From: Dipteris shenzhenensis
Lineage: Eukaryota; Polypodiophyta; Polypodiopsida; Gleicheniales
Strand: one strand, 5' to 3'
Length of the DNA: 64,000 bases
Assembly: GCA_047967505.1 (NCBI GenBank)
Contig: CM106541.1
The first letter of the stretch is position 1. The number at the start of each line of letters is the position of its first letter. Of this stretch, positions 31,564 to 41,836 are shown piece after piece. The position numbers were made by a program, and so were the translations under genes. Below the pieces are notes generated by a model. It saw only the letters and a list, made by a program, of their open reading frames with translations, did not search any database and was not told the origin of the DNA.

Positions 31564-32295
31564 TGTAAGAAAATAATACGTCGTCTGTGCTCAACAGATA
31601 ACAGGATCTCGTACGCAAGAGAGAAAACAAGATAGTATGGAGAATAAAAAATTTGATTACTGTAGAACTGATACAATAGATGGCGCTACCTCCCAACCGT
31701 GCGCTCCTGTGAAAGAAGCTTCGATGGCGTGCTGGAAACAGTAGAAGATGGAGGCTGGATGCTAAGGAATCATGGTTGCTGTAGCCAGTGATGAAATGGG
31801 CTTCACGTGCTTGCTCTTATATAGCCACCAGTCATAGTCGGTTAGGCTCGATTGGGTGGCCGACCCAGTCCGCCCAAAATGGTCGACTGGGGGTCGGTCC
31901 CGAAATAGGCCACCGACCATACGATAGAACCGTTGCGCAAAACAGAGTAACTAACCTTAGGTCACCGTTTGGCCCAGAGCCATCCGGGATCATCTGAGGC
32001 TCCAAACGGGCCCCGCAACCCGAGAGTGGGCTGCCCCGGGAAATGCTCCGTCTACCCTCAGTGCGGTCAGTCAAGGGATGCCTTTCTGCACTTGCATGTA
32101 GCCTAGTTGGCAGTATGCCAACTCTATCTGAAGCCGTCTAGCCATCAGGCCACACATGGCCCCCATCTGGTGTCCAAACCAGGACGTACCGGATAACCGA
32201 GCTACTCAAATGCCTTCTCCTCATATGGGGGGCTTACAAGTAGAGTTAGCTGGTTCCAGCGTAGTTACAAGAGAGTGGAGCATTGATATCTAACA
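31564..32295 (-). repeat. 5' LTR of the copia element
   Basis: This 732-bp partner of 26763-27483 lies next to the primer binding site GCTCTGATACCA (31552-31563) on its internal side. Confidence 0.95.
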
Positions 32296-32300
32296 GGGAA

Positions 32301-33601
32301 GCCCAAGAAAAAAAAACACTATTACAAAAGGAGGCCAAAAGATTGGCAAATCCCTAGACCTACGCTCAGACAACAAGAGTAAATCAGGTTGTTAACTAAA
32401 CTAGGACCTCAGTTAACTACATTAACAATTGACTCTCCAGGGGGTGGCATAACTCCACCAGTTTAGACACATCAGCCAGACCACACCTAACAGCACTCAA
32501 AATAACCTTATCCCTAAAACCAAACAGTGGATCCTCCTAGAAGATTAGTTGATTCCTAGTCTGCCATATAGCATAGCACACCACTCCTTTGATAAAGGGC
32601 GAGCAGGCCTGCAAGATGGAAGGATACCCAAAGGCATCTCCCAAAAGAACCAATTTCCAATTGCAACCTATGTAGAATTTAGCCATCAAACCCACTGAAT
32701 GGATTGCAGCTTCTAGAGATAGGACACCACCACATCAGGTGCTGGATGTACTCTATAGCATTTCCACACACCACACACATGGGATTCACACTAAGATTCT
32801 TTTGCCAAATTTGCTCTGATTGGTAATAATTGATTAGTGATCTTCCACAAATGAACCTATACTTTCCCACACTGCTCTTCTGCCACACCTCCTTGAATCT
32901 GGCACACTACCAACCAGGAGAGCAGTGAAGTCCCCATTTCCTATTAAGATCAACTCCCACCAAACTCCGCTCTACTATTAGACTTCGGAGGGGTCCTACT
33001 AAGCACCATCCGCATGAAAGCTGTCTCCCTAACATTGCGCAGAAAGTTATGGATAATGTCTCCAGGAGGCCACCAGTTTCCCTTCTTGGAGTCCCATATC
33101 TATTGCTAATAAATTGGTCCCTTACAACAAGAGCCAAAGAGATATTCAAGAATGCTAGTGATTGGCCATTGACCTACACTGCCTTACTCCACCATAGTAC
33201 ATTCACGTAAACTAGCATCCCCCTTCAACCCCCTACACCTTTCCAAGAACTGCTCGCAATCACCACTTTTGAAGAAGAAACCATTCCAAGCCAAAAATCC
33301 TGAAAAAAAAATCAGAGAATAGTCTCTCATACTACTTGAGGCCACTCCAGGACCCAACCTTATAACTGATTCCATTTTCTATAAACCAATGCGCTAGCTC
33401 TACCCATGTATTCTCTTTAAATAAGCACGGCACCCATTTGCAGATCAATGAAGTGTTCTTAGGAGCAGCATCTAGAATACCTAAGCCTCCTTGCTATTTA
33501 GACACCTTCAAAGGATCCCATGGCACATAGTGCATCCTCCTTTCACCTTACTCTTCTGCCCATAAGAATGACTGAAAGGATTTTTCAATTTCCTACCATA
33601 G
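32301..33601 (-). pseudogene. LINE ORF2 C-terminal part (minus copy)
   Basis: On the minus strand this reads EIEKSFQSFLWAE (about 33585), GGLGILDAAPKNTSLICKW (about 33480), VGVDLNRKWGLHCSPGW and the zinc-binding block CVVCGNAIEYIQHLMWWC (ORF 32888-32679). It is the 3' part of the LINE split by the endonuclease element and runs into the copia insertion at 32300. Its last 25 bases and A/T-rich end are at 26757-26733 on the far side of the copia element. Several stops make it non-functional. It serves as the empty site for the gypsy insertion in the plus copy. Confidence 0.8.
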
Positions 33602-33626
33602 ATAGATAGATAGATAGATAGATATA
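33602..33626. repeat. (TAGA)n tail of the RT-less element
   Basis: About six TAGA units followed by TATATAT mark the 3' end of the minus-strand element, as in LINE families that end in short tandem repeats rather than poly(A). Confidence 0.85.
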
Positions 33627-34179
33627 TATTAACGTCTCTAAAAGGCCAAACAGCCTATGAGACTAAAACAGTTGATACATCTGCTAGTGTTGTCTCATCA
33701 AAGAGAACAACAAAATAAATAAGCTGAAGGCTGAGCGCTACTAAAGATACTTACAGTCAGAGGGACTGCAAGTGACCCGAAACTAATGAAATACCAAGCA
33801 AGTATTTACTAATAGTACCAATTGATCAGCATAGGCAGAAAGCTAATCAATAAAAGGGTTGTAGTCTTCTTATGTCAAAAATCCCAATCATGGGCAGCTC
33901 TAGGATCTCATAACTCGGTGCCACACGTTTCTTGTGTTTGGCAATGATGGCACGGATTCGATGAAGATATGGGTGTCAGGAACGGGGTCTTCGGAGCCTG
34001 GGCCTCCGTGACCTGGATATGGCAATGGCTCGGTCCAAAATCACACCACTAGAGTGTGGCAATCTGCCTGTGTGTGATAAGGTGGTGGTGGCGCCAGGGG
34101 TTCCTGATGGCGGGGAGGGCATAAAACTAGCTGAGGTGCTGGCAATGAAGAAGTCTCTGAGTGTACTTTGCCTGAGTGG

Positions 34180-34782
34180 GGCTGGTCTCGGCTGTCTGTC
34201 TCCCAACAAAGTCTCTCTATGTCGCTTGAGCTCTGATAAAAACAAACCCAAGCATATTTTATCTTTGTACTCCATCACCCTACGGAGTGGGGCAAATCCT
34301 TTTCTGAATAGACAGTGGTATCTTCCTCGGATTTCATAATATACCGTGCATCTACATACGTGATGCTCCTCTGTCTCCTCCTCCTACTGGCATAACTGAC
34401 ATATCCGATCTTGAGGGGCTGTGTGGGTGTATCTCCCTGTCTCTATTCTCAACTGATGTGATGAGGTTCGAATTTGGCCAATAATCCTATGCAGCCCATG
34501 AGATAGGTGTGTGTCCATGTATGCTGGCTTGGCTATAAGTTCATTTGGAGATAAATGAAGAAAATGGCTTTGGTAGTATGCCATATCGTCATACCAACTA
34601 TTTTGTGGGACAGTGCTGCAAGGAGGGGTGGATGATATTGTTGTGTGTGGGAATGCATACTGTGTTGACACATGTAATACCTCTGTCAAACCACGGGTGA
34701 TCTCCTCCAGGGGACCATGAGGGTCTAGCACCATAATTTTGTCCCACACTGCATCTCCATACATTGTAGCAGTCTCCTCCAT
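34180..34782 (-). pseudogene. Linker fused directly to the C-terminal Cys/His domain; RT missing
   Basis: One 132-codon frame (34782-34384) starts in the linker that normally follows LINE endonucleases (PLEEITRGLTEV, then PQNSWYDD). It passes directly into YMDTHLSHGLHRIIGQIRTS and LRIETGRYTH, then RICQLCQ. A stop is followed by EEETEEHHVCRCTVYYEIRG, the zinc-like end of such LINE ORF2 proteins. The roughly 500 codons of RT expected between them are absent, and the junction stays in frame. The last part (34278-33976) is basic and Pro/Ser-rich. Confidence 0.7.
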
Positions 34783-34829
34783 GAATTGGTATCTAGGTTG
34801 TCTCTGAATCGAAGGCCTGACTGCCCCCC

Positions 34830-35660
34830 TCTAGCATCCTCCTGACACAATAAACCTCAATATAGCATGGTCCGCAGCCACTCCAATGGGTCTGCTAGAT
34901 ACACTGAAATCACGGATCTATGGAATTAGAGACGGCAACCCCATCAAATAATCAACTGTACTAGCACCTCCTTTCGGGTTCCAGCATGTAAGAGCATATG
35001 AACCTGGCCAATAAGACAGACCATTGAAGATAATCAATCCATGGGCACTCCCTAATGCTAAGAAATGTGTACCATATTCTATCACATCTCCCAAGTCCTA
35101 TGCCGACCTATGCAAACCAACCTCCTCTGCGTTGATCTCTCTGTAGATGGCATCACTCGAGTCATATATTGATGTCTGCCTCAAGTGTGTACGGGCATTA
35201 AAGTCCCCCACTAGCAATATCTCCCCCATGCTTGCATATCTCATAATGTCCTCATACAATGGCAAGAACGACGACTCGCCCTCAGGTGCATACCTCGAGT
35301 AGGCAGGTGGAAAGTAGCATGCAGCTACATATCAATCCCTGGGGTCCCCTCTTTCCACTCGGATCCACATGTATCTGGCTTCTGCATCTCTATGAACGAC
35401 ATGTACTATGTCTCACAAATCCTCTCTGTACAATACTGCTACTCCCCCAGAGCCTCTAGTCCCTCCTGCCATCCGTGGCTGTGGTCGGCATACTGATTCC
35501 CATCTAAAACCTCTGACATCTGGAAGTTTCCTCCCCTTGCACTGGTGTGTCTTTGTGTAAATAGCGATATCCGCATGCCTAAAGGAATCCTCAAAATAGC
35601 CTGCATCTAGCCTCAGAGAACCATTATAGTTCCATATACTGAACCTTAAAGTCTCCGAGG
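34830..35660 (-). pseudogene. Endonuclease (EEP) domain of the RT-less element
   Basis: Minus-strand motifs in order: FSIWNYNGSL (N-terminal Asn motif), ADIAIYTKTH where active enzymes have LQETH, so the metal-binding Glu is Lys, GGTRGSGGVAVLYRE, ILLVGDFNARTH (near 35210) and ASTVDYLMGLPSLI, then GVAADHAILRF for the usual SDH. It would nick target DNA to prime reverse transcription. Two internal stops and the Glu to Lys change indicate an inactive copy. Confidence 0.8.
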
Positions 35661-35670
35661 CCCCATACCG

Positions 35671-36871
35671 TCATGTGGATCTCCTCTCTGTGATGATAAC
35701 TCTCACATCTCTGTACACGGCCCACTTGCCCTGTTCTCGGGCTTCAAGCACCTTTGGCATGCATTCCTTCCTATGTGCCACTTGTGCAGGAGTGAGGTCC
35801 TCGTCTAAGTAGATCTTCTGACCTTTGAGGGCTGTCCTTTTGGACAAAAATGCCTTTTTTCCCCCCATGTCCTCAAATCGTAAAATCAAGGCCTTGGCCG
35901 GGCGTCATCTTTTCCTACCCGCCATGCAACAGCAATAGGTACACTTTCCACCCCTATCTTCAATGCTAGTGCCTTCGCATCTTTAGTGGCATCCTCTTTT
36001 TGTACCCATCCCACAATTCTAACATGCAAGATCCGGGCCTTTCTCCTTGCCTCTTCCTCTAATGTGGCATTTATGACCTCTATTTTATTAGATGTTACTC
36101 CTCTATTTTTCTTGATTGACCACTTCAATCCATGGTGCGTTTTCTTTCACCTCATTGCCCACTTTTTGTGCTTGTTTTTTTGCATCTTTAGCCACCTCGG
36201 CCCAAGTATGCACCTCTTTTTCAACATTTGCTTTCACTTTAACAACACTTGCCTCCACGGCTGCAATTGCCTCCCTGCTTTTCTGAGACTCTTTGTCCAT
36301 GGCCGCAGATACATCATTTTTACATGCCTCAAGTTGCGATTTCAATTCTGCCATTTCCTTATCTTTTACCGATTCCATGGCCCTTGTCTCAGCGTTTACA
36401 TAATCTTTCATAATCTTATGCATATCCTTTTGTAGCAATACTTGGTGTACTTCCACTTCAGCCCGCAATCTGGATTGCATTTCACACAGTAACTGTGCTT
36501 GCATGTTCGCTTTCAGTTCTTGCATTTCAACCTTGAGCTGCTTTTCCATTTCCTTCTTGGCTTTGCATACTTCGGTTTCCATCTGCTTCTTTATTTGCTC
36601 ATACATTACTTTTGCTTGTGTCTGGACTTCTTGCATAATTTCCTCCCGCATGGTGCTCATCTCTGCTCTTACCAATTTGTACATCTCGTTATATACTACT
36701 TCATCAATCATCTTGGGGGTTTTTCCCAATCTCTTTGAGCTTGGAGAGAGCGTCCATTCTCTGCCTTTCTAGATACGAAACTTGGGGATTTTTTGTGAAC
36801 TTTCCCGGTGTGTGAAATTCAGCCTCATTTGCGATCTCTGGTGTGGCATTCCCTTCATTAAGAGCAGCCAT
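35671..36871 (-). pseudogene. ORF1-like protein with coiled coil, RRM-like and C-terminal domains
   Basis: The probable start is ATG 36871 (MAALNEGNATPEIANEAEFH). A one-base frameshift at a C5 run (about 36725) leads to 36729-36103, a long charged coiled coil (for example MREEIMQEVQTQAKVMYEQI). A second frameshift leads to 36128-35886, with ILHVRIVGWVQKEDATKDAK resembling the RRM strand of LINE ORF1 proteins. A third frame (35889-35671) has GQKIYLDEDLTPAQVAHRKE and EAREQGKWAVYRDVRVII, like the ORF1p C-terminal domain. In LINEs this protein trimerises and binds element RNA. This type differs from the CCHC ORF1 of the neighbouring plant L1 copies. Two frameshifts make this copy broken. Confidence 0.7.
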
Positions 36872-37389
36872 GTATGTTTCCACAGCCAGAGAGAAAGAGA
36901 GAGCATAAACTCCAGCAAGTGCAAAGCAAAGGCAAACACCAACCTCAACCAGAGAGAAAGAGACGTCGCTGAGGGATTACTCTTACAGCAGAGAAGACTG
37001 TACACCAGAACAAAAGTCCCGACGATCTCCGCTCCCAAACCGTCGCCTTTGGTGCAACCGCCTTTGCGCAAGGGCAGGAATGAAGAGAAACCTCCGCATA
37101 ACAAGATTGAAATGAGCTACCAAAGACCCAAGGAGCAGCGCCAGGAGAACAGGAGCGATCCGAACCAGCTTCCAAGTCGGCCAGCCAACAACCGCAAGTC
37201 ACTTTGCTTCACAGGTGCCACTTAAAGCCTTCCATCATCGCAGTTTGCATCCTCGCAGCCCTGCAGCTCCGAAGTCGTGATTCCGTTCACCGTTGTGGCC
37301 TTCTGCGTGGGCCTTTGAGCTCCCTCTTCACGTGGTCGTGAGAGAGAGAGAGTGGGGGGGTGTGTAAGGAGACAGAGAACTACCCATAG

Positions 37390-40300
37390 AGAATGATGAA
37401 AGAACCAAACAGAAGCAATATATGTTGTAGTGGTTCATAAAATATGTTTAATGATCAGTGCCATGGCATTCCCACCCAACAAAAGCCCATTCCAGCTTCT
37501 CAATTTACAGTAGATCCTGTCCTTAAACCATTCAAACAATTTCTTAGGTCAGGTCAATCCCCAAAGGGACACCTAGATACCGTACTGCCCATGCGGGATC
37601 CATTGTATTGGCATTGAAGTCATCCAATTAGGCATATCCTATACTGAGGTTCTTCAGGCATATGACTTCTGCCAACTACACATTGAACCAAAGCTTGGCA
37701 AAAGCATGAAATGATCTTCTTTAGAGACTCAAGACTCATCAAATCCTCCTTACAAGAAGCCTTTATATCATCCACAAACATTTTTTGGCTAAACTAAACC
37801 CCTGAAGGCAAGCGTACCCCTTCAGGTTTGCCTTCATTAATAGCCGCTTTCAATCTGTGAAGCAGAGGAATGATGAAATAGCAAAGAGAAGGGGTGCCAC
37901 TGGGCACCCTTGGCTATAGCATCCAACAATGCCACCATTGATGCATAAAGCCGCTGATGCATTACTGAATGGCATAGCAACCATTTTAATAAAAGCATCT
38001 CAAAATCCAAGACAATCTGAGACTATCAAGATGAAGTACCACTGTACGTGGTCATATGCCTTATCTAAATCCAACCCAAATAAAATGCATTTCTGCTTGA
38101 TTACATTGACATAATCCAAAACAGAAACTGATGTTCAGGATGTTATAGAAAATACTCCTACCCTTTACAAAACCTATTTGCTCTTTATCCAGGATCTGCA
38201 TACATGCTTCCCAAATTTTTGAGAGCCATACCTTTTGCACTTTATACCAGGTGTTGAGCATCGTGATGGGATGCCTATCTGTAGATGGCTCTGCCTCTTG
38301 AAAAGAGATTTATCAAACTCATGTTAATGTCTATGGAGAGAGATCCCTTCATGGCAGAGGCATTAGCCATATCAACTAGATCCTTAGCCAAAACATCCCA
38401 GAAGCATATAAAGAACTTGGTTGTAAGGCCGTCGGACCCCGGAGCTTTATCCTTTTTCATCTTGTATAAAGCCTCCCATAGTTCTTCAAGAGAAAACTTC
38501 AAGCTTAATCTCTTCCTCCATGGATCTGTGGCTCTTGGTTCAATCCCTTGAAGAGACTGCAAGATGGCTTGAAGCCACTCATACTTGTGAACTCACCGAA
38601 CCACTTAAGTGTTTCACAAAGATATTGGCAATATGCCAAGATTTCGTCTTGATGTTACCTTCCTGATCCAGAATTTTGTCAATGGTTCCCATTGATGCTT
38701 CCTTCTGACCGTTTGAAAGAACACATTTGTAGGACAACCCGCCAACTTGAGCTAGTTTTGTCTAGAGTAGGTTCTGGCCCTCCCAGCATCTCCAACTCTC
38801 TGGAATACATCTCAGTCTCTAGCTCCGAGAGCAATGTAGAAACAATCCAATCACCTAGAGCCAACTTAAGACACATACTAAGATCTCTCCTTATAATAGA
38901 TAGATCCTTCATCTTCCATTTATTGGCCGTCTCTCTGATCCCACACTTTGGCCTCCCTAATTATTGCTCAATCTCATCTACTACATGGATCATCGACTTG
39001 ACTACTAACTTTCTTCCATATGGATTTGCTGCTGATATGACTACAGAACATAGAAGAAGAAAGGTACCTGTTGTTGAATTTAAAGGGAACATCGAAAGAT
39101 CTACCAGCCTTGAGAGGAATATCGAAGGACCACAGGAGAGGGACACAATCAGATAAGCAAGTATTAACTAGATAATTACCTTTCGTTGGTGAATGCATCC
39201 ACCAAGCCTTCTTCAAATGCATACAATCTGTCCAACCTACCTAGCCTAAACTCTGCACCTTTCCTCCTGTTACTCCATGAAAATCCCTACAACCCTATTG
39301 GGTCAATTTCTAGGCAGTCAATAAGGCCAAATTCTAGGCATAAATCTTCCCAAACTTCAGATTCTGAGGTAGAAGTCAAGTGAGAAGGGTGGGAACGGCC
39401 TTCATCACCCATTGTAAAATTCCAATCACCTCTTAGTAGCCGATATCTGACCAACATCCAGTCCTCTCTCTAGAGGAGTTTAGATCATACATGCACGTGA
39501 CATTAAATTTGAAATCATCAATACAGACAACAACTGCTGCTAGAAACCAGCCTGCTTCATGCCAAAATAGTTCATGAAACCCTAAGGACTCCTTAGCCAA
39601 AATAGCTGAACCCCCTTTACCCTGAGCAATGACAATTGCAAAGAACAACAAAGCCTAATCTGCGAATAGTATAGCAAAATGGGTCTTCTTTCCTGCACTT
39701 GAACTCTTGCAGAAGCACTAGATCGCAAGCAGGAAAATTCCACATCACCTTCAAACTTCACACTTGCATTACACCTTCCCTTTTACATATTATTGACTGG
39801 CCAACACCCGGTAAGCATCTCTAAGGAATTTGATTCTATTTTCCTTTACCTCGACCCATACTCTTGAGTTGTCTTTGAGTTTTTTCAACATAGACTTCGA
39901 AGGCAAAGCGTTTGGATTGTTGGAGCCAAGCACTTTTCCCTCATGCAGTCTCTCCTCCAGCAATCTTTTCCTGTGATAGGCCTCTGGCATTTCCACTTTC
40001 AGTCCTTCGTGAGGGCTACGTGGCCGATGGGCATCTAGATTCCTCTGCATGTTTTCCTTTTGAGATTAGCACCCAAACCATACACACCACCTTCAAACTT
40101 GAATTTCGGCGACTTATCACCTGGGGTAATCGTTTACTCCACACAAGTAGCTCATTGCATATCCTGCGACTCATTCTTTGCTTTGCCTTTCCATCCCACG
40201 ATCTTCCAGGGCTCTCCCTATGGCTTACTCTTAGAAGAGACCTTCTTAACTTGGTCTTGAACTTTACCGACTTGCTCTGGTGGCTAGAGCACTTCATCCA

Positions 40301-41400
40301 AAGCCTGGGTCTTCTCGTCACCACCAGCGGATTGATCCCCCTCCTTATCACTTGACGCCAAGCAAGTATTGACTGCTCTTCTAGGACAATCCCTAGCCTA
40401 GTGGGAAGTGGCTAGCGACAGATGTAACATGGGTTTGGAAACGTGCCAAACCTAACTTGCTATGCTTAAACCTTTCCGTTGAATCGTTCGATCTCCGGGT
40501 TTCCTGGCTCCTATCCCAAAGGATACAGACCTCCTGAGGTTTGACAGGGATTTCGACGAGGAGGAACTAGGAGCACCCCACCCAAGGAAGACACAATCCA
40601 CTTCATAGAGTCCCCAAGGATAGCCGACAGATTAGGAAGATTGGGCATTCTTGAGATAAGAACTCATCGATGCTGAATGATTCCAAGAGATGACGAAAAT
40701 AGTTGCACTTGCAAACATGGAAGAGTGCCCAACAAGTTCATCCCTAAGCTGCTCCGAAACTTGTCTGAGAAGGAAGAAACCCTTCCAATAGGTGAGAAAC
40801 TCCCAGTAAAAAACAAGTATAAGCATAGGGGACTGCATACTTTTTGCTAGACTTAAACCAGGGCTTTCTTGACACCTCCTTGGCTCTTCTCTCAACCTCT
40901 TCAAGCAACAGTTTACCAGCCAGCTCATCATCAATTCCCGTGAATCCACTAAAAAACTTCTTAGCAAGGGGGTGCGTATAGGTTTCGCCTTCTGCATGTT
41001 GCTCCCCTTGAGCTCGACTCTCTCTTCAGACTGACTTTCCTTTCCTTCAGACATCTCTGAGCACTCCTCTGATAGATTCCCCCACTCAATCCGTCTAGGG
41101 CGCTCCGCTCGACTGGCACGACTCTGAGAGCAAGACAACGACACCTCACTCAATGCACCAGCACACTCTCCAAAGTAGCTCACTTCCGAACTTAGGGACT
41201 CCTACCAAAAGAAACTTTGACACGCTCGAACATGGACACAAAAGATTTGTGTCCGCAAGCTGCCCACTCCATGGGTACCGTCCTAGTTGCCATGACCAAT
41301 CACTAAAATTGATGCCATCCTCTAATTCTATTTCTTCCTCCATAGTTGTCACGTCTTTAATTATGGCAAGAGGGCAGCCATAAAAGGAGGCCTTCCCGTC
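37390..41400 (-). pseudogene. LINE (L1-type), minus copy: ORF1 region, endonuclease and RT
   Basis: Read from about 41400 downwards. An ORF1-like region (41383-40400) has a split zinc knuckle (CYICR, frameshift, then ARDCPRRAV near 40400). A 87-codon block follows (40050-39790, FLRDAYRVLASQ). The endonuclease has DLVLLQEFK (about 39710) and GKGGSAILAKESLGFHELFW (39630-39570). RT begins with LQGIEPRATDPWRKRLSLKF and MKKDKAPGSDGLTTKFFICF (38562-38275). The catalytic box is MFVDDI at about 37770, then KLRSWNGLLLGGNAM (about 37490). Many stops are present. The 5' boundary near 41400 is uncertain. It is the same family as the plus copy at 3105-26688. Confidence 0.8.
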
Positions 41401-41836
41401 ATACTGAAATTAACAGCAACTAACCTTAAACTCGGACAACTCACATGTGATCCCTGAACCCATTTGCAAGTAGTAGAGAAATGATGGAATGGACTTTCTG
41501 CTTGCAATGCTGCAGATTGATGCGTACCCATTTGTGTACAATTCATTGATTTCCCCTCTTTTCAGAAAGATGTGGGACGCGGCAGGATGCAATCAGCTGC
41601 CGCTGTCCGTTTCGATTCTCCCAGATTCGATTAACGAGGATGAAGACGAGGACCCAGATAGAAATCCGCAATCAAGGCACAATAACATCTGCTCTCCAGG
41701 GATGACAGCGTGCTCAGCTTCCGTCTCTCCTTTTGTATGCATCCACAAATCTATCGAGCAGGGATTATCCGTAACGCATGAATCATGAACCAAGTTGTTA
41801 TTAATATTTGTGCAGGCAGTGAAGGTAGGGACTTGA

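Larger units (their letters stand above)
26763..32295 (-). mobile_element. Ty1/copia LTR retrotransposon, nearly complete, minus strand
   Basis: This 5533-bp element is flanked by a perfect duplication GGGAA (26758-26762, 32296-32300). Read on the minus strand it has a 5' LTR (32295-31564), a primer site (complement of 31552-31563, TGGTATCAGAGC), gag, protease, integrase, RT, RNase H, a purine tract (complement of 27484-27491) and a 3' LTR (27483-26763). All catalytic domains are recognisable, with about five stops or frameshifts. The LTRs differ by several percent and small indels, so it is moderately young. It sits in the 3' untranslated tail of the minus-strand LINE. Confidence 0.97.
33602..37379 (-). 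mobile_element. RT-less LINE-like element (ORF1 plus endonuclease), minus strand
   Basis: This 3.8-kb element carries an ORF1-type protein, an AP-endonuclease domain and a short C-terminal Cys/His domain but no reverse transcriptase. It ends in a tetranucleotide tail (complement of (TAGA)n at 33602-33626) and is flanked by imperfect target duplications CTACCATAG (33593-33601) and CTACCCATAG (37380-37389). Removing it joins the host LINE frame (HHSLW to EIEKSF). The structure fits a deletion derivative moved in trans by a related full-length LINE. A late loss of RT after insertion is the alternative. Confidence 0.85.

Noticed and set aside
35986-36772. Plus-strand ORFs of 79-149 codons rich in Phe, His and Cys
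   Set aside because: They are antisense shadows of the coiled-coil ORF1 on the minus strand.
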